A stretch of 12,202 nucleotides of DNA from Phialocephala subalpina (GCA_900073065.1 FJOG01000003.1:1647012-1659213); one strand, 5' to 3'. Shown: positions 1 through 9,071, numbered from the stretch's first letter. The notes: generated from the letters alone by a model not told the origin. Numbers and translations: made by a program.

Positions 1-1640
1 ATAAAAGTAAGCAAAAAAAGATTATTTATTCGAAGTAAAGATTTAATTAATTAATTAAATTTAATAAGAGAATTACACAATATAAACAAAGGATAAATAA
101 GTATATAATAGTTTATAATAAATTATTTTTCTAAATTACTTTATAGCCTAATTAATCGTAATATAAGACCATGAAATATAATATAAAAAGAACGTATAAA
201 ATAAACGTAAATGGTATTATAATATTATAATAAAACTTTACGATATATATAAAATATATTTTAATTAATAATACGTTAAATTTATTATAATAAGAATAAT
301 ATTAACAAAAAGTATTAAAATCTATATTATTAAAGTTATTATTATTTTCTATTAACTTTAATTTAAATACTTTATTACTCGTTTTTTTATTCTATCGATA
401 AAATAAAAACTATAAAATAAAATTTAATATTAAATATATTTTTATTTTTATTTTCGTTACTTATAAAATATTAATTATAGAGTTTAATATTTACTAAGAA
501 AAATTATATTATTAAAGATTAATATTCTAAACTTTAAATGATTTTTATTATTAGATTAGTAATATAAGTAAAAAAGCAAGCTTTTATAAAAGTTAATAGC
601 TTCTTAGCTCGAATATAATACTTTGATATACGAGGTTACTTTGAGGTATAAATTATTATATAAGTAAAAAGTATTATAAAAGTATAAAATTGAAAAAAGG
701 CTTTAAAACAAAGCTTTTTATATTATAATTAATTATTGATATATTATTTGACTACGGATTATAAGCTTAAAAAAAAGAGAAAATTAAATTTTAATAAAGA
801 AATTTCGAAAGGGTTTTAAAGTAATAAAATTTATATAAAAACTTAAATATATAAGTTAATTCGCTATTATAAAAATGAATAAGAAACTTATAATAAAAAT
901 CGTAATTTGAATTATTATTATTATATTTATAATTGCAATAAATATTAGTAAACTATTTATTAATTATAATATACGTATGAAATAGCTTTTTAAGTTTAAA
1001 AGTTCTCGTATAACGTATATATAAACCAAAAGCTAAGATAAACTCGCGAAATTGATTTAAATTTACTTTTAAATTTATTTTACTTTAAATTAAACTTTTT
1101 AATATTTTACTAAGTTATAAATTTAAATTCTTTTATATTAATAACTAAAAAATAAATCGAATAGAAAAAAATATTTTAAAGAGTAAAATTTTGAGCTCGG
1201 AATAAATAAGTAAAAGTGGTTATAATAATACGATCGAGAGAAGATTTTCTAGTAACTAATAAGTAATTAATTTGCGATATTAAATAAATTATTTATCTTT
1301 AGAATCAAAAAAAAAACTTCGTAAGTATCTCGAGACTTAAAAAAAGATATAATATTTAAAGTTAAAAGTGATAATATTAGTAAAAATATCGGTTTTATTA
1401 TAATATTTTATCGTAATAATACTAAAGTATATATATTCTAATTGAATTTATAGTTTTAGTATAAATATAATATAATTATAAAAAATTATCGCAAAAAGAT
1501 ATAAAATAATAAAAAAGTAAATTTAATAAAATTTAATAAAAAGTTAATAATTTTATCTCTTTATATTATATTATAAAAATTTAATATTTATTATATAAAA
1601 GGGAAAATCCTTAATAAACCAATTAAAGAATTATATTTAA
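1..1640. other. Heavily RIP-mutated AT-rich stretch, no gene identified
   Basis: No gene can be supported here. The sequence is dominated by A, T and TA steps, with very few CA or TG steps, so it looks like mutated repeat DNA rather than ordinary intergenic sequence. On the plus strand, roughly 540-1110, one frame stays fairly open if TAA/TAG are read as former Gln or Trp codons and gives a Lys/Tyr/Ile-rich product. I could not match it to any domain. The reverse strand shows none of the copia motifs that are readable elsewhere in the window. This is probably another decayed transposon, but the family is unknown. Confidence 0.5.
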
Positions 1641-1716
1641 TATTTCTATTAAAGTTTGGGAAAATCGATTATTCCCTCTTTAACTTTACTTTTCACGTGA
1701 TTCTCCCTCCTCGAAA
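1640..1716 (+). repeat. Possible LTR remnant, inverted relative to the 2603-2723 block
   Basis: This short stretch is richer in C than its surroundings and contains CACGTG at 1694-1699 followed by a CTCCCTCC run. Read on the plus strand it resembles the minus strand of the 2603-2723 block. Both have a CTCTTTAAC- or CTCTCTTAAC-like segment, then TTCACGTGA, then a pyrimidine-rich CCCTCC segment, with a gap of about ten bases between the first two. CACGTG is itself palindromic, so part of the match is trivial. It could be a remnant LTR of a copy inserted in the opposite direction, or chance similarity. Confidence 0.3.
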
Positions 1717-1747
1717 AAAAAGTTCATATTAATCCTTAAAGCGAACG

Positions 1748-2602
1748 GCCAATAATAATTTTAATTTTATAATTATTTTAAACTCAAAAAATAAAGTTCT
1801 TATTAAGAATTAATTTAAATTTCTTAATTCGAAAGAATTAAAAAATCGAAATAAAATTATATAATTTAATTTTTAAATATTATTTAATATTTTTAAGTAT
1901 AAAAGGAGTAAATTAATTAGTTGGTTTAAAAATAAAAATAAAAATATTAATAATTTTATTATATTAAATTTTTATATTAAATTTTTTATATTAAAAATTA
2001 ATTATTTGGAAGTTATTATAAGTTAAATTATTAATATACTTGATATTTATAATTTATTTGCTTTTTAAAGTATTAAATAAAATAAAATAAATAGTTTCAA
2101 AAGAATTTTTTTAATATTATCGAATATTTAAAAATTAAAAATTAAAAATTCGAAATTATAAATGAGAATATTAATAATTTCTATAAATTTTATAATTAAA
2201 ATCGTATTAAATAGTAAATTAGTTATTAATTTCTTTAATACTTTTTTTATATTATCGGAATTTTTTTTATTATAGCGTTTTTTATTGAATTCTTTTTTAA
2301 AATAAAAATATTTAATAAAATATTTTTTTCGATATAATATAACTTTTTATAATAAATACAAAAATCGCGAGTATTAAATATATTTAACGAGAATAATTTC
2401 TTAGTATTATATTTTATAGCGAAAAGGTTATATTATTATTATTTGAAATCGAGTTTTATTTTTATTTTTTATCGAAAACTTTTTAAGTTATAATTTTTTA
2501 AATAATAATTAAATATTTAAATATATCGATAAAATTATAAATTATTTAAAATAAATTATAATAAAAATCTTGAATTTAAAATCAAGTATTGAAAGGTATA
2601 AT
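1748..2602 (-). pseudogene. Copia gag-protease fragment, second copy, truncated
   Basis: This is a degenerate copy of the end of gag and the protease region of a Ty1/copia polyprotein. It aligns along its length with 6645-7525 in the same orientation, the differences being largely C/T and G/A. Read on the minus strand it starts inside the gag UBN2-like domain (F-K-F-K-I-F) and reaches a CCHC zinc knuckle whose first Cys codon (TGT, 2358-2360) is intact. The knuckle continues as C-x2-(C)-x4-(H)-x4-(C), with parenthesised positions now Tyr. The protease active-site segment lies at about 2010-2035. There is a one-base phase change at an A run (plus-strand T run near 2322-2328), also present in the other copy. 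The N-terminal part of gag, and any integrase continuation to the left, are missing. It is more heavily mutated than its partner and cannot be functional. Confidence 0.8.
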
Positions 2603-2621
2603 TGAGCATACATTAGATGTG

Positions 2622-2650
2622 TATAGAAGGGAGCTTTGTTCCCTTCTATA
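2622..2650. other. Perfect 11-bp hairpin inside the LTR candidate
   Basis: The arms TATAGAAGGGA (2622-2632) and TCCCTTCTATA (2640-2650) are exact reverse complements around the seven-base loop GCTTTGT. In the minus-strand sense the hairpin follows a TATA-like run, so it would lie near the transcript start in the R/U5 part of an LTR. A structural role in the retrotransposon RNA is an inference. Confidence 0.75.
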
Positions 2651-2668
2651 TATATACTAAGGAGGGGG

Positions 2669-2693
2669 CGGGGTCACGTGAAACGTAACCCCG
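2669..2693. other. GC-rich near-perfect hairpin with CACGTG
   Basis: The arms CGGGGTCACGT (2669-2679) and ACGTAACCCCG (2683-2693) pair at 10 of 11 positions around the loop GAA. The left arm overlaps the E-box-like hexamer CACGTG (2675-2680). The direct repeat TACTAAGG occurs just before it (2655-2662) and just after it (2694-2701). This is the most GC-rich spot in the window. It could be a regulatory element in the LTR U3 region or a small insertion within it. Confidence 0.6.
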
Positions 2694-2723
2694 TACTAAG
2701 GTTAAGAGAGCCTTATTTTAATA

Positions 2724-2732
2724 CTCCCACTC
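2724..2732 (-). other. Candidate polypurine tract of Copia I
   Basis: The minus strand reads GAGTGGGAG immediately before TATTAAAATAAGG. Copia elements typically prime plus-strand DNA synthesis from a short G-rich purine tract abutting the 3' LTR. Its position between the pol stop and the LTR-like block fits that role. Confidence 0.45.
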
Positions 2733-3076
2733 GATCGAAAGCCTTAGTAGTTTTCTATAGACTTTAGACTCTAACTCTAATTATATATAGGATAATATAT
2801 ATAATATTTAGTTCTCTTCGATAAATTATAATTAAAACTATATAAGGAAAAAAGTTTATAGAAAATTAATAAGCGTAAAGTAAAAAGTAAGAGAATCGAG
2901 ACCTCGAAAGTATATAACCTAATTTAGTTTGATATAAATAACGCTAAACAAAATAATTCGAGTAATTTAAATTATATTAATATTTAATTCGATTAAAGTT
3001 TAATATAATTCGAAACGGTTTATAAACGATCGGTAAACCGTAGAAAATAAGAGATTTCCCTTTTAATTTTAAAGAT
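2733..3076. other. Non-coding 3' region of Copia I
   Basis: This stretch lies between the Copia I polyprotein end and the polypurine tract. No continuing reading frame is visible. It is AT-rich with scattered CG and is best read as the element's 3' untranslated region. Confidence 0.45.
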
Positions 3077-3560
3077 TTATTTACTTTATTTTATTTTTAT
3101 AGTTTTCTTGAACTTTTCGAATAAATTACGAGGTAATACTTTTATTAATCTATTTATAACTTATTATAACGTTAATATATATTTAAATTTAATAATCTTA
3201 TTTATAATTTTCTTTTGAATATAATAATACTAAATATTAATATATTTCATTTGATCGTGAAATTACGGGTTTTTAATTAAAGTAATTACCCTTTGATTAT
3301 CTCCGTAAATAATAATCGTATTAAGGCTAAAGTTACTCTGGTTAATATTTTTAAAAAAAAACGTTATAATTGGATTACTTCCTTAGTTATATTTGTTTAT
3401 TTAATATATTCGACTTTATACGATGAGAAAAAAACTATAAATTAGCGTTTTAAAGATTAAGAAATAATTATAAAGTTTAAATTAAAGATATATTTAAAGG
3501 TCGAGCGGTAAATATCGTAATTACTAACTTAATTTAAATTAATATAACTTTATAATAATT
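3077..3560 (-). pseudogene. Copia I RNase H domain (degenerate)
   Basis: This is the C-terminal RNase H of the copia polyprotein, which would degrade the RNA strand during reverse transcription. The first catalytic segment, normally YTDADWAGD, survives as Y-I-N-L-N-stop-V-S-N-Y-D, with both Asp changed to Asn and Trp to a stop. It is followed by R-S-T-F-K-Y-I-F, then S-S-Y-K-V-E-Y for the usual SS-x-EAEY. The Y-G-D-N-Q box is intact at 3293-3307, and N-P-stop-F-H and K-Y-I-N-I match the family's NPxFHxRxKHI stretch. The end reads L-P-R-N-L-F-E-K-F followed by stops at 3086-3088 and 3077-3079. The first of these may be a former Gln codon, so the true stop is uncertain by three codons. Confidence 0.88.
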
Positions 3561-4430
3561 AAAAATAGCCTTTAAATATTAGCCTTATATTTAGTATACC
3601 TTTAATATATCGAAAGATTCGTTTAATCGCATTTATATATATTACTATTAAATTGGCCGCAAATCAATTAATAATAAAGACTATAAATATTAAGTTCGGA
3701 CGAGTACTAAGTATTATATATATAAGTGAATTAATAGCCGATTAATATTATTGTCAAAGCGCGATTAATATTTAATATTCGTCTTTTGCGAGTAATATTT
3801 AAATATTAATATAAAAGTTAAACGGAGTAATAACCGGTTAATAAAACGCTATATTATTATTATTAAAAACTTTTCGAAAGTAAGTAATTTATAAAAAACG
3901 CAATTAATAGCAAGGATAATCGCGGATTATTTTTATTTTTAAATAGAAATAATAAGCGCCGAGATTTAATATATAGAACTATTAAAATAAATTATTTTTA
4001 ATAATTTAAATATTAGTCTTAAAATTTCTAATAATAAATAAATTATCTATGTAAATAGCGATAATTATATTTATTTAATAAAAGATAAAAAAGTTAATAT
4101 TAAGAAGTTTAAAGCTTTATTTTGTAAGGAATAATATAAGTATATTATATTAAACTTAAAGTGATTATTTTAAATTATAAAATACTTTATTAAGTTTAAT
4201 AATTCTCGAGATATTATAATTAGTCGGGAGTTCGATATATATCTTAATATTAATTATATTATAAAAAAAGGCTATTTTAACGTTTATTTGCTTGATTTCC
4301 TAGTTATACGCCGCTACGAAAGTAAAAATAGTTTTATAAGATATTAATTTAATAACGGACGCAAATATCTTATAGAAATCGATTTCCTTTTATTATTTAA
4401 AGCCGCGAATAACCCATTAAGCTTTATATT
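3561..4430 (-). pseudogene. Copia I reverse transcriptase domain (RVT_2 type, degenerate)
   Basis: This is the reverse transcriptase of the copia polyprotein. On the minus strand the segment N-V-K-I-A-F-F (about 4263-4283) stands for the family's DVKTAFL. It is followed by N-Y-N-I-S, K-L-N-K-V-F-Y-N-L-K-stop-S for KLNKALYGLKQS, and the active-site box Y-I-D-N at 4042-4053 for YVDD. The second catalytic Asp is now Asn (GAT to AAT). Downstream come L-G-A-Y-Y-F-Y-L for LGxxxYYLG, R-P-N-L-I-F-I-V for RPDIAFAV (about 3680-3710), and R-I-F-R-Y-I-K-G for the thumb/connection motif. Stops and at least one phase change lie between these motifs. The assignment to Ty1/copia is secure. Confidence 0.9.
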
Positions 4431-5500
4431 AGAGAATCTCCCTCGTAATTTTACGTTTAATTTTAAATATTTATTTCTTAGAGTATAACTTATAGTTTTT
4501 CGAGTATATTATCTTTATTTATATTTTATTTTTAATTAAAGAATTATATTCTTTTTGTATTATAACTTTTTATTTTTTTTACTACGGATTATTTATTACT
4601 TTTTTAAGGGTTTAAAATTCGAAAGACTCGTTTAAGTTTATATAATTAATAAAAGAGAAAAGAGAATTCTAATTATAAAATACGAAATAAATCGAGAATA
4701 TAAAGAGTACTTTAGAGTTTATAATAAATTCTTTATAAATAAGATTAAAGTTTTTTATTTGTAGTAAATTAAAAGAATCGTTTAAATTTTGTAAATACTC
4801 GTAATTAGGAAGTATAGAGGCTATAAGTATATAAAAGTTATTATTATTAATTAAAGGGATAAGAATTTAATCTTGTAAATGCGGATACTATAAGTATTAT
4901 TACTTACTATCGAATTTATTCTCGAGGTTTAATAAGAGAATATATTCTTTTTTAAGTTTTTTTTTCTTTATATATTAATAATCCGATTAATTATTTGCGG
5001 ATAATTATAATCGAGAATTTAATTAAAAAAGTTGTTTTATAATTAAATAGATATAATTCGAAGAGTATTACTAATAGAGATTATTATTACTAAGCTTTTC
5101 TTTAAAATTAAAATCGAGTTAAGGATTCCAAAAATGCGGTTATTTTATAGTTTAAAATAGTTAATCGTCTCGATAAAGAGGATTATCGGGCTAAAAAATA
5201 TCTCGATTAAAGTTTAAAAACTTTAAGTTTTAAAGAGTAAAATAATGCGATAAATATAATTATAAATAGTTAAATGGCCCTATAATTATTAATCAAGTTT
5301 TTGAATATTAGCGGCGCTTGATTTCTTTTTCGTACGGGTTATAAGGATATCTTATAAATTAAAAGATTATTATAAGATTAATAAATTTAATAATAAATTT
5401 AAATTATTATTTAAATTATTTAAAACGATTAGTTTTCTTACCTCGAAAATAAATTAATTCTTAGCTAATAAATATTTCCTCTTTAAGTTTAGATTTAGTA
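4431..5500 (-). pseudogene. Copia I linker between integrase and reverse transcriptase
   Basis: This part of the polyprotein lies between the integrase core and the first reverse transcriptase motifs. It is heavily mutated and no family motif can be named with confidence, as expected because this linker is poorly conserved among copia elements. It is assigned by position only. No competing gene is visible on either strand. Confidence 0.5.
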
Positions 5501-6560
5501 AAAGTAAATTAATTAAGTATATAAGAATAATTTTTAATAGAAATTTCGATATTATATCCTTAAAGGCAAATTACTCCCATAAAATACGCTCGATAACTTT
5601 AATTAAAGCACTTTAAGTAATATAATTATTAGGTTTTAAGATTTTATAAAGTATATTTCCCTCGTATTTTATTAAGATTCCTCGGATTATTTTATTTCGA
5701 AGCTTTTTCTTTTTACCGGGATTATAATAATAAATAATAAACCCGAATATATAAAAGTAATTATACCAAGGGACTTTTTTATATTATATTTAGAATAATA
5801 ATATATTAAGTATAGTGTGAATATATTAAAAGTAAAAGTAATAAATATATTTAATAGTTTCGGGCTAATATTTAAGGTTTAATTTAGTTCTACGAAGTAT
5901 TAAAACCGCTTTTAATTAGATCGTTTATTTTAAACGTTTAAATAAACTATTTATTTCGGGTATATATAATTCCGTTAGCTTTTAATTAATGCCTTCCTTT
6001 TTAAGGACTTTTTAAAGTCTATCGGATATATATTTACCGTTATTATTAACTCGTAAACGCTTAATTTTTTATTTTAAGTCTAATTATTCTTAATGTTTTT
6101 TAAAGTAAATAAAATAATCCGTAATTTCGCTTTTTGATTTAATATAATAAATTAATATAAATTTCGTCTTTATATATTAAAAAGTAATAAAGTATTTATT
6201 ACTATTATAGCCTTTAATAAGAATAGGGCTAATAATATTAGAGTAAATAAGTTTTATTAGATAGTTACTAAGGTTAATAAAATAGTTATAAAGTAAGCGT
6301 TTTTCTTTTTAAATTAAATAAATATTATAAATATAAAACTTCTCGTAATATATTATTTTCTGGAAATTAATCGGGAGTTTATCGAGTTTTTGTTTATTTA
6401 AGTGGCTTAATTATTTATATTAAATTAATTTGTTTTTTGCGATAATATAAGCTTATAATTACTTATATAAATAAGATTTGTAATTAGTGGGAGTATAAAT
6501 TGCTAAAATAAGTTTATTTTAATAATACGAGTAATCGAAATAAAGTTTATTAGAGTTGAT
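5501..6560 (-). pseudogene. Copia I integrase core (degenerate)
   Basis: This is the retroviral-type integrase domain that would insert the cDNA. The minus strand reads S-P-I-L-I-K-G-Y (about 6205-6230), then K-Y-F-I-T-F and I-K-T-K-F for the family's YFLTFxDxxSRF. The second catalytic segment is V-N-N-N-G-K-Y at about 6030-6050 for SDNGGEY, with the Asp codon (6045-6047) changed to AAT. The third is N-S-L-F-K-R-L-K for NGxxERxN, with the Glu codon (5937-5939) changed to AAA. These two codons are 36 apart, exactly D-x35-E. Next comes L-K-A-V-L-I-L-R-R-T-K-L, matching the helix after the Glu in copia integrases. The core is catalytically dead from two separate lesions. Confidence 0.88.
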
Positions 6561-6644
6561 TTTTTTGAGGTTATTATAAGAGTTACGATATAGTAATAAA
6601 GGAGTTATTTAATTTGATTAAGTAGTTAGAGATTATATTTTGCG

Positions 6645-7525
6645 GAGGCTTTAATTTTGTGATTATTCTAAATTTAAAAGATAAAGTCCTCGTCGAGAAT
6701 TAATTTGAATTTTTTAGTCCGAAAGAATTACGAAACTAAGATAAGATTATATAGTTTTATTTCTAGATATTATTTGATATTTTTAAGTATAAAGAGAATA
6801 AATTGATTATTTAATCCGAGAATAAGGATTAGAATATTATTAATCTCTTTATATTAAACTTTTTTATTAACTTTATTATAAACGCTAAAATTATTATATT
6901 AGAAATTAATTATTTAAAATTTATTATAAGTCGAATTATTAATATACTTAATGTTTATAATTTATTTGCTTTTAAGAGTACTTAATAAAGTAAAAAAAAG
7001 CGGTTTCGAAAGGAGGAGATTTAATATTATCGAATAGAGTATTAATAGTTAAGAGTTCGAAATTATAAACGAGAACGCTAATAATCTCCGCAAATTTTAC
7101 GGTTAAAATCGAATTAAATAATAAATTAGTCTTAAATTTCTTTGATATTTCTTTTATATTATTAGATTTAGTCTTTTTCTTTTTATTATAGTATTTCTCG
7201 TTAAATTCTTTTTTAAAGTAAAAATATTTAATAAAGTATTTTTTTTAATATAATATAACTTTTTATAATAAGTATAAAAATCGCAAATATTAAATGTATT
7301 TAACGAGGATAATAATAATTTCTTAGTATTATATTTTATAGTAAGAAAAACTATATTATTACTATTTAAAGTTAAGTTTTGCTTTTATTTTTTATTAAAA
7401 GCCTTTTGAATTATAGTTTCTTAAGTAATAATTAAATGTTTAAATATATTAATAAAGTTATAAATTATTTGAAAAAATATAATAAAAACTTTAAATTTAA
7501 AATTAAATTTTTAAAGGAATTATAA
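6645..7525 (-). repeat. Direct repeat partner of 1748-2602 (gag-protease segment)
   Basis: This segment aligns with 1748-2602 in the same orientation. Shared landmarks include CGAAAGAATTA, the run ATATTATTTRATATTTTTAA, the GAATTTTTT-like boundary and the T run of the zinc knuckle. The differences are largely transitions, as expected of two copies mutated independently by RIP. Similarity fades near 6640 and 7525. The repeats encode gag and protease, so they are two copies of an internal region and not an LTR pair. Confidence 0.85.
6690..6945 (-). pseudogene. Copia I aspartic protease region (degenerate)
   Basis: This is the polyprotein-processing protease of a copia element. In the minus-strand frame a segment reads I-N-N-S-T-Y-N-K-F (6917-6942) where copia proteases have W-x-x-D-S-G/A-x-x-x-H. 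The Asp is now Asn. It is followed by I-L-I-L-G-L-N-N-Q, then Y-L-E-I-K-L-Y-N-L-I-L-V-S-stop-F for the strongly conserved YVPxxxxNLLSVSQL stretch. The order gag, protease, integrase is as expected, and the same segment is present in the 1748-2602 copy. The identification depends mainly on the NLLSVSQ-like end and on context. Confidence 0.75.
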
Positions 7526-8060
7526 AATAAACTAAATAGTTTTAAACGCGATATTTTTATAAAAGTCTTTTAATTTCTTATTAATTTGTAAGAGTTAATT
7601 TATAAAATCGATTACTTTAATATATTTTACTAAAATTAAAATATAAAAGCAAGTAATAAGATTAATAAGTTTTTTAGTGCTTATAGCCCGATAAATTTTA
7701 AGTTTCTCGAAGATATTATAAACTCGATTTAAGTCTTTAACTTTTTTAAGGTTAATGTAATTATAATAGTTACGAATAAATTCGTAATCGCATTATTAGT
7801 TTTCTTTTTATTTGAGCTCCTTTTTTTATATACTTTTTTTGCGGCTATTTATATATCGTATTTTATTTTATAAATAATAAAAGTAATAATATTAGTATTT
7901 TTTATAATTATAAGTTTAATATCGGTAAAGATTAATTAATACTTTTTATCGAAAGTAAAATTAAAGCTTATAATCGAGAAGTACTTTTTTATTTAATGTA
8001 AAAATCGATTTAATTATTATTATTTTGAAATATAAAGATAATATTAATATTAAATTAATA
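6946..8060 (-). pseudogene. Copia I gag (UBN2-like and CCHC knuckle, degenerate)
   Basis: This is the capsid/nucleocapsid part of the polyprotein, which would package element RNA. Near the N terminus (about 7870-7980) a frame reads F-D-K-K-Y-stop-L-I-F-T-D-I-K-L, resembling the F-x-G-x-N-Y-x-x-W-x-x-x-M/I segment of copia gag. The middle (about 7540-7760) reads V-Y-N-I-F-E-K-L, then L-I-N-L-I-T, K-Y-I-K-V-I-D-F-I-N-stop-L and I-N-K-K-L-K-D-F, matching the UBN2 pattern of W-x-x-L-E, short-helix and D-x-I-x-x-L segments. The zinc knuckle lies at about 7228-7276, its Cys and His codons mostly changed to Tyr. A basic Lys-rich stretch follows. Phase changes occur near 7760 and in the knuckle A run. 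The start codon is not determinable. Confidence 0.8.
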
Positions 8061-8393
8061 TTAATTTTAATATTAAATATTATAAAGAAGAATTAAATTA
8101 ATTAAAATAATATTAATTGCGATTTAATCGAGTAATTAATAAGATTTAAATAATATTTTCGGGCGGAAAAAAGATTAGTAAATAGAATTTATAATTAGAA
8201 AAAATTAAATTTAAGGGTTTTTAATAATTTTAAATAATAATAAGTTTTATTCTAATAGTTACGAGTAAAATAAAGCCGATTTAACGATTTAATAATAAAA
8301 TAAAAATGCGATAAATTCTTTGATAAATAATAAAGGCTTTTATAATAATTCCGAGGAAAACAAATTAATTAAGAATTAAATACTTAGGATAAT
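8061..8393. other. AT-rich leader region, no 5' LTR recognised
   Basis: This region lies upstream of gag, where the Copia I leader and 5' LTR should be. I see no stretch resembling the 2603-2723 block, no CACGTG and no purine-rich GC core. A minus-strand string TATTAGAATAAAAC near 8240-8255 resembles a mutated LTR start but has no polypurine tract before it. The 5' LTR may have been mutated beyond recognition or lost. Confidence 0.4.
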
Positions 8394-8690
8394 GATTTCG
8401 ATATTTGGAAGTAGCGGATGGATCGTGAGTTTAAAGATATTAGTAAAGTTTAAAAAAGAGATATAATTTTCTTGGAAATTTACTTAAGAAAAGAGTAATT
8501 TATTACTTTAGAGTAATAAGAAATTATTTAAATTATAAGTATAATTAATAATACTAATAAAAGTATTAAAAGAATTTTTAAATATACTCTCGAGATAAAA
8601 AAAACTAATAATTAAAATTCTTTTATATAAAATAATATTAAAATTAAAATTTTTCGAGTTAAAAGAGTAATTCTTTTATAAGGGGTATAA
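8394..8690 (+). pseudogene. Unidentified plus-strand coding relic
   Basis: A plus-strand frame stays readable for about 100 codons if TAA and TAG are taken as former Gln or Trp codons. It starts D-F-D-I-W-K-stop-R-M-D-R-E-F-K-D-I-S-K-V and becomes Lys-, Thr- and Asn-rich. The first third has a helical, charged pattern unlike the Ile/Tyr/Leu-rich noise of other frames here. I do not recognise the family. It is opposite in strand to both copia elements, so it would belong to a different, older insertion. It may also be a chance open stretch. Confidence 0.3.
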
Positions 8691-9057
8691 TCAATAAATT
8701 CGAGCGCTAAACGTATTTTTTTACTAATCTTATATTTTCTTTTTTAATTTGAGAAAAATTAAAGGCTTTTTTTCTATTTAGGATTCGGATAACCTCTTCG
8801 TATTACTTGCGTATATTTCGCATAATAAATATCTCGACTTTTAATTACCGTAATAGCAGTAGTAAAGTTTGCTTTATTGGGAAGCTAATCGTAGGTCGAT
8901 TCGTTTGCAATCGATCGCTTAAGGCTTATAAAGCCTTTTTACTAATGAGAATAGCGGCAGAAATTTAAGCGAGCAGATAAAATACCCGTTTAAAAGCTAC
9001 AAAGCAATAGATTTACTTCGTAGAGCTTATTGGAACGTCCGGGGGTTATTATCAAAT
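8691..9057. other. Less mutated intergenic stretch
   Basis: This stretch keeps more G, C and CA/TG steps than the copia I region, for example around 8860-9010, so it was hit less by RIP. No coding motif, tRNA A/B box pair or known repeat was recognised. A small hairpin with arms AAGGCTT (8921-8927) and AAGCCTT (8931-8937) and a three-base loop is followed by T residues. Confidence 0.4.
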
Positions 9058-9071
9058 ACTAAGATCTTAGT
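9058..9071. repeat. Perfect 14-bp palindrome ACTAAGATCTTAGT
   Basis: ACTAAGATCTTAGT is its own reverse complement. The flanks extend it imperfectly, with ATTATCAAAT on the left roughly complementary to TTGGTATCAAT on the right. It lies at the possible far end of the Copia II 3' LTR. It may mark an element junction or an insertion target, which is an inference. Confidence 0.5.

Larger units (their letters stand above)
2603..2723 (-). repeat. Candidate 3' LTR of Copia I (lightly mutated)
   Basis: On the minus strand this block begins TATTAAAATAAGG directly after a purine tract (GAGTGGGAG). This is the arrangement of a copia polypurine tract followed by an LTR beginning TGTT, with TG changed to TA. 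It then holds a GC-rich core with CACGTG, a TATA-like run (2649-2657) and a hairpin, and may end ...GCTCA at 2603. It lies about 350 bases beyond the end of the Copia I polyprotein, where a 3' LTR belongs. It keeps many G, C and CA/TG steps that its surroundings have lost. The left boundary is uncertain by about ten bases. No matching 5' LTR was found, so the assignment rests on position, the purine tract and the terminus. Confidence 0.5.
2603..8060 (-). mobile_element. Ty1/copia LTR retrotransposon relic, Copia I
   Basis: Read on the minus strand the element runs gag, protease, integrase, reverse transcriptase, RNase H, polypurine tract and 3' LTR candidate. Integrase ahead of reverse transcriptase is the Ty1/copia order, which excludes Ty3/gypsy. 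Internal length from the gag region to the pol stop is about 5 kb, close to that of a complete copia polyprotein. RIP has introduced dozens of stops and several phase changes, so it cannot be autonomous. The start of gag near 8050 is approximate because no ATG can be chosen with confidence, and a 5' LTR was not recognised between 8060 and 8390. Confidence 0.85.

Noticed and set aside
1748..7525. The pair 1748-2602 and 6645-7525 as the two LTRs of one element
   Set aside because: Both copies encode gag with a zinc knuckle and protease, and the LTR-like block and polypurine tract lie elsewhere (2603-2732).
3077..8060. Ty3/gypsy assignment for the left element
   Set aside because: Integrase lies between protease and reverse transcriptase, and the RNase H Y-G-D-N-Q and N-P-x-F-H motifs are those of copia.
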